A DNA stretch of 47,275 nt from CAVZAB01 sp963773155 (GTDB taxonomy: Bacteria > Pseudomonadota > Alphaproteobacteria > Rhizobiales > Beijerinckiaceae), in NCBI GenBank assembly GCA_963773155.1, contig CAVZAB010000020.1, forward strand, positions 1 to 47,275, given 5' to 3'. The notes below the pieces were generated by a model. It was given only the letters and a program-made list of their open reading frames with translations. It did not search any database and was not told the origin of the DNA. The position numbers and the translations under genes are program-made. Within the stretch, counting starts at the first letter, position 1; every line of letters begins with the position of its first letter. Below are positions 44,412 to 47,275 of this stretch, piece after piece.

Positions 44412-44906
44412 TCAGGCTGCGCCGGGGATGAAATTCATTGCGACGCCGTTCATGCAGTAGCGAAGGCCGGTGGGCCTGGGTCCGTCGCTGAACACATGAC
44501 CGATATGCCCCCCGTAGCGGTGGCAGCTGATGGCCATGCGGGACATAAAGAAGGAGGTATCCGTGTGTTCGTCCACGGCCTTGTCGAGCGCTGCCCAATA
44601 GCTCGGCCAGCCGGTATGGCTATCGAATTTGGTTTTTGAGGAAAACAAGGGCAGGTCGCAGCCGGCGCATGAAAGGAGCCCGACACGCTCCTCGTGCAGA
44701 AGCGGGCTCGTGAACGGGCGTTCTGTTCCTTCTTCCCGCAGCACCGCGTATTGGCCCGGCGTCAGCAGCCTTCGCCACTCGGCTTCAGTACGCACAATCT
44801 CAAAACTTTTGGTGGCCTGTACGCTGTCCGATCTAGTGACACGGCCCACCAGGAACGCAGTAACGCCGCTCAATCCAGCTATCAGGAAATTCTTGCGTGT
44901 CATCAT
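44412..44906 (-). CDS. msrB: Peptide-methionine (R)-S-oxide reductase, exported
   Basis: 164 residues with an N-terminal Tat-like or Sec signal (MMTRKNFLIAGLSGVTAFLV). The catalytic Cys is in LRYCMNGVAMNF. Substrate region KTKFDSHTGWPSYWAALDKA and GGHIGHVFSDGPRPTGL. Of the four zinc cysteines the first pair (CAGC) is present, but the second reads C-H-R-Y instead of C-x-x-C. So the zinc site is incomplete or the protein belongs to the zinc-free group. It is upstream of msrA on the same strand, so the pair would repair both sulfoxide isomers outside the cytoplasm. Confidence 0.9.
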   Translation of the reverse strand: MMTRKNFLIAGLSGVTAFLVGRVTRSDSVQATKSFEIVRTEAEWRRLLTPGQYAVLREEGTERPFTSPLLHEERVGLLSCAGCDLPLFSSKTKFDSHTGWPSYWAALDKAVDEHTDTSFFMSRMAISCHRYGGHIGHVFSDGPRPTGLRYCMNGVAMNFIPGAA

Positions 44907-45058
44907 GGATGGCCTCCCCGAGGCCGATCAACGACGCCTATCTCACCCTACAACGGCAATCGCTGTTTCCAATTGGGAATAACACGGGTTCACACAGAGC
45001 TGAAGCCTGCGCGATGTGAGATCACGACGGGGTCATTCTAAGCTGACGTCTGGTAGAA

Positions 45059-45934
45059 TTATTGCGCGCGCTGCTTCTTGGCTTCCCGATCGATCGCCGC
45101 GAAATCGTCATCGGACAGCGCAATCGATGCCGCCGCGACATTCTCTTCAAGATGCGACACTTTTGAGGTGCCTGGAATGGGCAACATCACGGGGCTGCGC
45201 TTAAGGACCCAAGCAAGCGCGATTTGGCTCGGCGCCGCGCCGTGTTTTTTGGCCACCCCATCGAGCAGCGATCCAGCTTTAGCCAAATCTCCAGCGGCAA
45301 GCGGGAACCACGGAATGAAGCCTATGCCATGTTTGGTGCAATAATCCAGCACGTCCTCACTGGTCCGGTCGACGAGATTGTAGCGGTTCTGAACGGTCGC
45401 GACCTTGAAGACCTTCGACGCGGCTTCGATTTCGACGATGGAGACTTCGCTCAGCCCGGCATGTTTGATCACGCCCTTGTCAAGCAGCGACCGGATTGCA
45501 CCGAACTGTTCGTCGCGTGCGATCTTGGGATCGATCCGGTGCAGTTGCCAGAGGTCGATTTGTTCGACACCTAGCTGACGTGCGCTTTTGTGGGCCTCTT
45601 CAATCAAATAGTTGGGATTACCGTTCGGAACCCACACGTCGGGTCCGGGACGAAGCAGACCTCCTTTTGTGGCGACAAGTATCCCTTCATAGGGATGCAG
45701 CGCTTCCCGGATGAGTTTTTCTGAAACATCGGGACCATAGGAATCGGCGGTATCGATGAAATTTACGCCGAGGCCTGGCAAACTCTTCAACGTTCGGACC
45801 GCTTCCGCACGATCCGCAGGTTCACCCCAAATACCGCGGCCGGTGATGCGCATGGCGCCGAAGCCGAGCCGGTTGATCGCGATGTCGCCGCCGACCTTGA
45901 ACGTGCCGGATCGGTTGGCATTCGCATGTGACAT
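45059..45934 (-). CDS. Aldo/keto reductase
   Basis: NADPH-dependent oxidoreductase of 291 residues with the (beta/alpha)8 fold. The tetrad is visible: Asp and Tyr in NFIDTADSYGPDVSE, Lys in ILVATKGGLLRPGP and His in LWQLHRIDPK. Coenzyme motif LPIPGTSKVSHLEENVAAAS near the C-terminus. The group resembles YajO/oxidoreductase AKR family members; the substrate is unknown. No operon partner. Confidence 0.9.
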   Translation of the reverse strand: MSHANANRSGTFKVGGDIAINRLGFGAMRITGRGIWGEPADRAEAVRTLKSLPGLGVNFIDTADSYGPDVSEKLIREALHPYEGILVATKGGLLRPGPDVWVPNGNPNYLIEEAHKSARQLGVEQIDLWQLHRIDPKIARDEQFGAIRSLLDKGVIKHAGLSEVSIVEIEAASKVFKVATVQNRYNLVDRTSEDVLDYCTKHGIGFIPWFPLAAGDLAKAGSLLDGVAKKHGAAPSQIALAWVLKRSPVMLPIPGTSKVSHLEENVAAASIALSDDDFAAIDREAKKQRAQ

Positions 45935-46492
45935 GGCTGAATCCTTTCGTTTGTTTAGCCCCCGCCATGGCGGTTAGGACTCAGGGGGAGCATTTTCTGC
46001 TGAGACCGCGCGCCCCATGCCTCTCGTCTTGGGCGTCCCGAAAGGCTTGCCACTCAAACCACAAAACCAGATGAGAGCCGGCCGAGGCAACATGATGCTC
46101 GCGCTGAGTCCGGGCCTGTGCAAGCCCCTTTTTGCGGCGCTGCCCTGCAATGGCCCTATGTCAATCGCGACCATTTGGGGCAAGCTGTAGCTCCAGCCAT
46201 CTTCCAATACTTTGAAAGCGATGGCTGGCCCTAAAGAAATCGCACGCCGCGATGGGCCAGCAGCAACCGACACGAGGCTACCAGAGCGCCAGCACATATT
46301 GGGCGTGCGACCCGTCCCTAAATCGACACATGAGCGGAACTCATAAGTCCTTGCACATTTTCTGACTAATCCCTTCGGCGACAGCGCCATATGACGGTTA
46401 TCGCCAGCGACAGACAGGCGCGCTGCGAATGATCTGTATTTCCTAACTGGAAGGCGCCTCGCCCGGCACAACAAGCCGTGCGGTTGATGCAT
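45935..46492. other. Gap of about 560 bp, no supported gene
   Basis: Frames here have no ribosome binding site or recognisable composition. The long minus frame at 45974-46585 contains no domain and overlaps the MFS start. Nothing else is seen. Confidence 0.4.
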
Positions 46493-46990
46493 ATGAACGA
46501 ACCTCCCAAGAGTTCGCATACAAGACCGTTTTTTCGGCCAGCCGCGCTCGGTTGCCTTGCTTCCGGTAATTTGCGCGGTCTTCATCGCTTTTCTCGTGAT
46601 CGGGATGGCAATGCCGGTCCTGCCGCTGCATGTGCATCATGGGCTCAGCTATGGCGCGTTCGCTGTCGGCCTCGTGGCTGGCAGCCAGTTCGCGGCCGCG
46701 ATCCTGTCCCGGGTGTGGGCCGGGCGGCATTCTGATACGCACGGCCCCAAGAGCGCCGTCAACGCCGGGCTGGCAATCGCGGCAGCGTCCGGACTCCTCT
46801 ATTTCCTGTCCCTGAGTTTCTCGGAATGGCCTTTGGTCTCGGTCACGGTCCTGTTGCTGGGCCGCGCTGTGTTCGGCGTCGGCGAGAACTTCATCATCGC
46901 GGGAGGACAGAGCTGGGCGCTGACAATCCTAACGACCCGAAACACTGGTCGGGCGCTAGCCTGGATTTCCGAAGGCGCCAACAAAAGCTG
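46493..46990 (+). pseudogene. MFS transporter, frameshifted and truncated
   Basis: Start MNEPPKSSHTRPFF at 46493. One extra T in the T6 run at 46529-46534 breaks the frame; beyond it GQPRSVALLPVICAVFIAFL and VIGMAMPVLPLHVHHGLSYG continue. The next segments are AFAVGLVAGSQFAAAILSRV, the MFS signature AGRHSDTHGPKSAVN, LLGRAVFGVGENFIIAGGQS and RNTGRALAWI, about the first 160 residues of a 12-helix exporter. After that no transporter sequence follows. From 46991 a structured sequence resembling a group II intron begins. Confidence 0.75.
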
Positions 46991-47275
46991 GTGCAGTCCA
47001 AGCGGTGAAAGACCGGCCTAGGTAAGGCCGAAGCGGGCCGCCTGGTAGCAAGTGATGCGTGAGCCGATGGTAACGCCGGCCACGAAGCGTACACAGCAAT
47101 TGCGCGGGGTTTGTGATTGGGCCACGAAATAGGCATGTCGCAGGAGCGGAGACCGTGGGAATAGTCGAACGCAACATGAGCAAGGCCGGTATGCGAGGCA
47201 CTGCCATTCTGCCGGGGTCTAAGAGCACGTCACGCGCAAAAGGAATGCGCCGGAAGTTGGGAGATCCCACGTTTT
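46991..47275 (+). ncRNA. Probable group II intron 5' end (domain I), cut by the window edge
   Basis: Begins GTGCAG, matching the GUGYG-type 5' end of group II introns, and immediately follows the broken MFS frame. It is rich in short GC hairpins: CGGT-GAAAG-ACCG, GCC-TAGGTAA-GGC, GCGC-...-GCGC (47230s region) and GGGA-GA-TCCC near the end. It contains blocks GTGGGAATAGTCGAACGCAA and CCGGGGTCTAAGAGCA, which I recall from domain I of bacterial group II introns. No reading frame of consequence lies on it. Reverse transcriptase and the 3' end would be outside the window. Confidence 0.55.

Noticed and set aside
45974..46585. 203-codon minus frame after the aldo/keto reductase
   Set aside because: No domains, no ribosome site and it overlaps the MFS start; treated as chance.
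1..47275. CRISPR array, rRNA or tRNA genes
   Set aside because: No regularly spaced repeats and no rRNA or tRNA signature seen on either strand.

Overview
The window looks like chromosome of an alphaproteobacterium, probably near the Hyphomicrobiales/Rhodospirillales. The reasons are the petP-petR-type MarR/OmpR pair divergent from a branched-chain aminotransferase gene, the uvrC-pgsA-moaD-moaE cluster, an MhqO/MhqD-type pair, and a candidate small RNA with anti-Shine-Dalgarno loops of the alphaproteobacterial ar14/CcsR type. Family names come from reading the translations; no database search was possible.

Left part (1-21.5 kb) is dense, mostly core chromosome: sensor kinase (cut by the window edge)-petR-petP; ilvE; moaE-moaD-pgsA; a small exported protein; uvrC; a DoeA-like M24 protein; a lipoprotein; prs; the sRNA; glycerate kinase; crcB; a small sHSP; an amidase; a TfoX-domain protein; gltS; an EutA-like racemase-fold protein; and a LysR regulator divergent from an mhqO-mhqD-like pair.

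Right part (21.5-47.3 kb) is an accessory region full of relics: a broken ABC-2 permease, RssA-like and second patatin phospholipases, an IS5-family transposase relic and a second, inverted piece of the same element framing an arsR-AHSA1-GFA operon, a broken acetoacetate decarboxylase, a TetR regulator with three near-identical operators and an RND efflux operon whose pump gene has lost about two thirds of its length, a tandem small heat-shock pair, relics of a luciferase-like oxidoreductase and of a uracil-DNA-glycosylase-like protein, a HlyD/ABC-2 permease/HlyD export operon, integrase and HTH antitoxin relics, msrA-msrB, an aldo/keto reductase, and an MFS gene interrupted at its 3' side by what looks like the 5' end of a group II intron.

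About ten genes, in both parts, differ from a normal reading frame by what appears to be one inserted base (sensor kinase, lipoprotein, mhqO, the ABC-2 permease, msrA, MFS and others). Either the sequence contains insertion-type errors or the genome is decaying. The large deletions, the IS pieces and the in-frame stop codons are not explained by that kind of error. Functional statements for frameshifted genes are therefore conditional.
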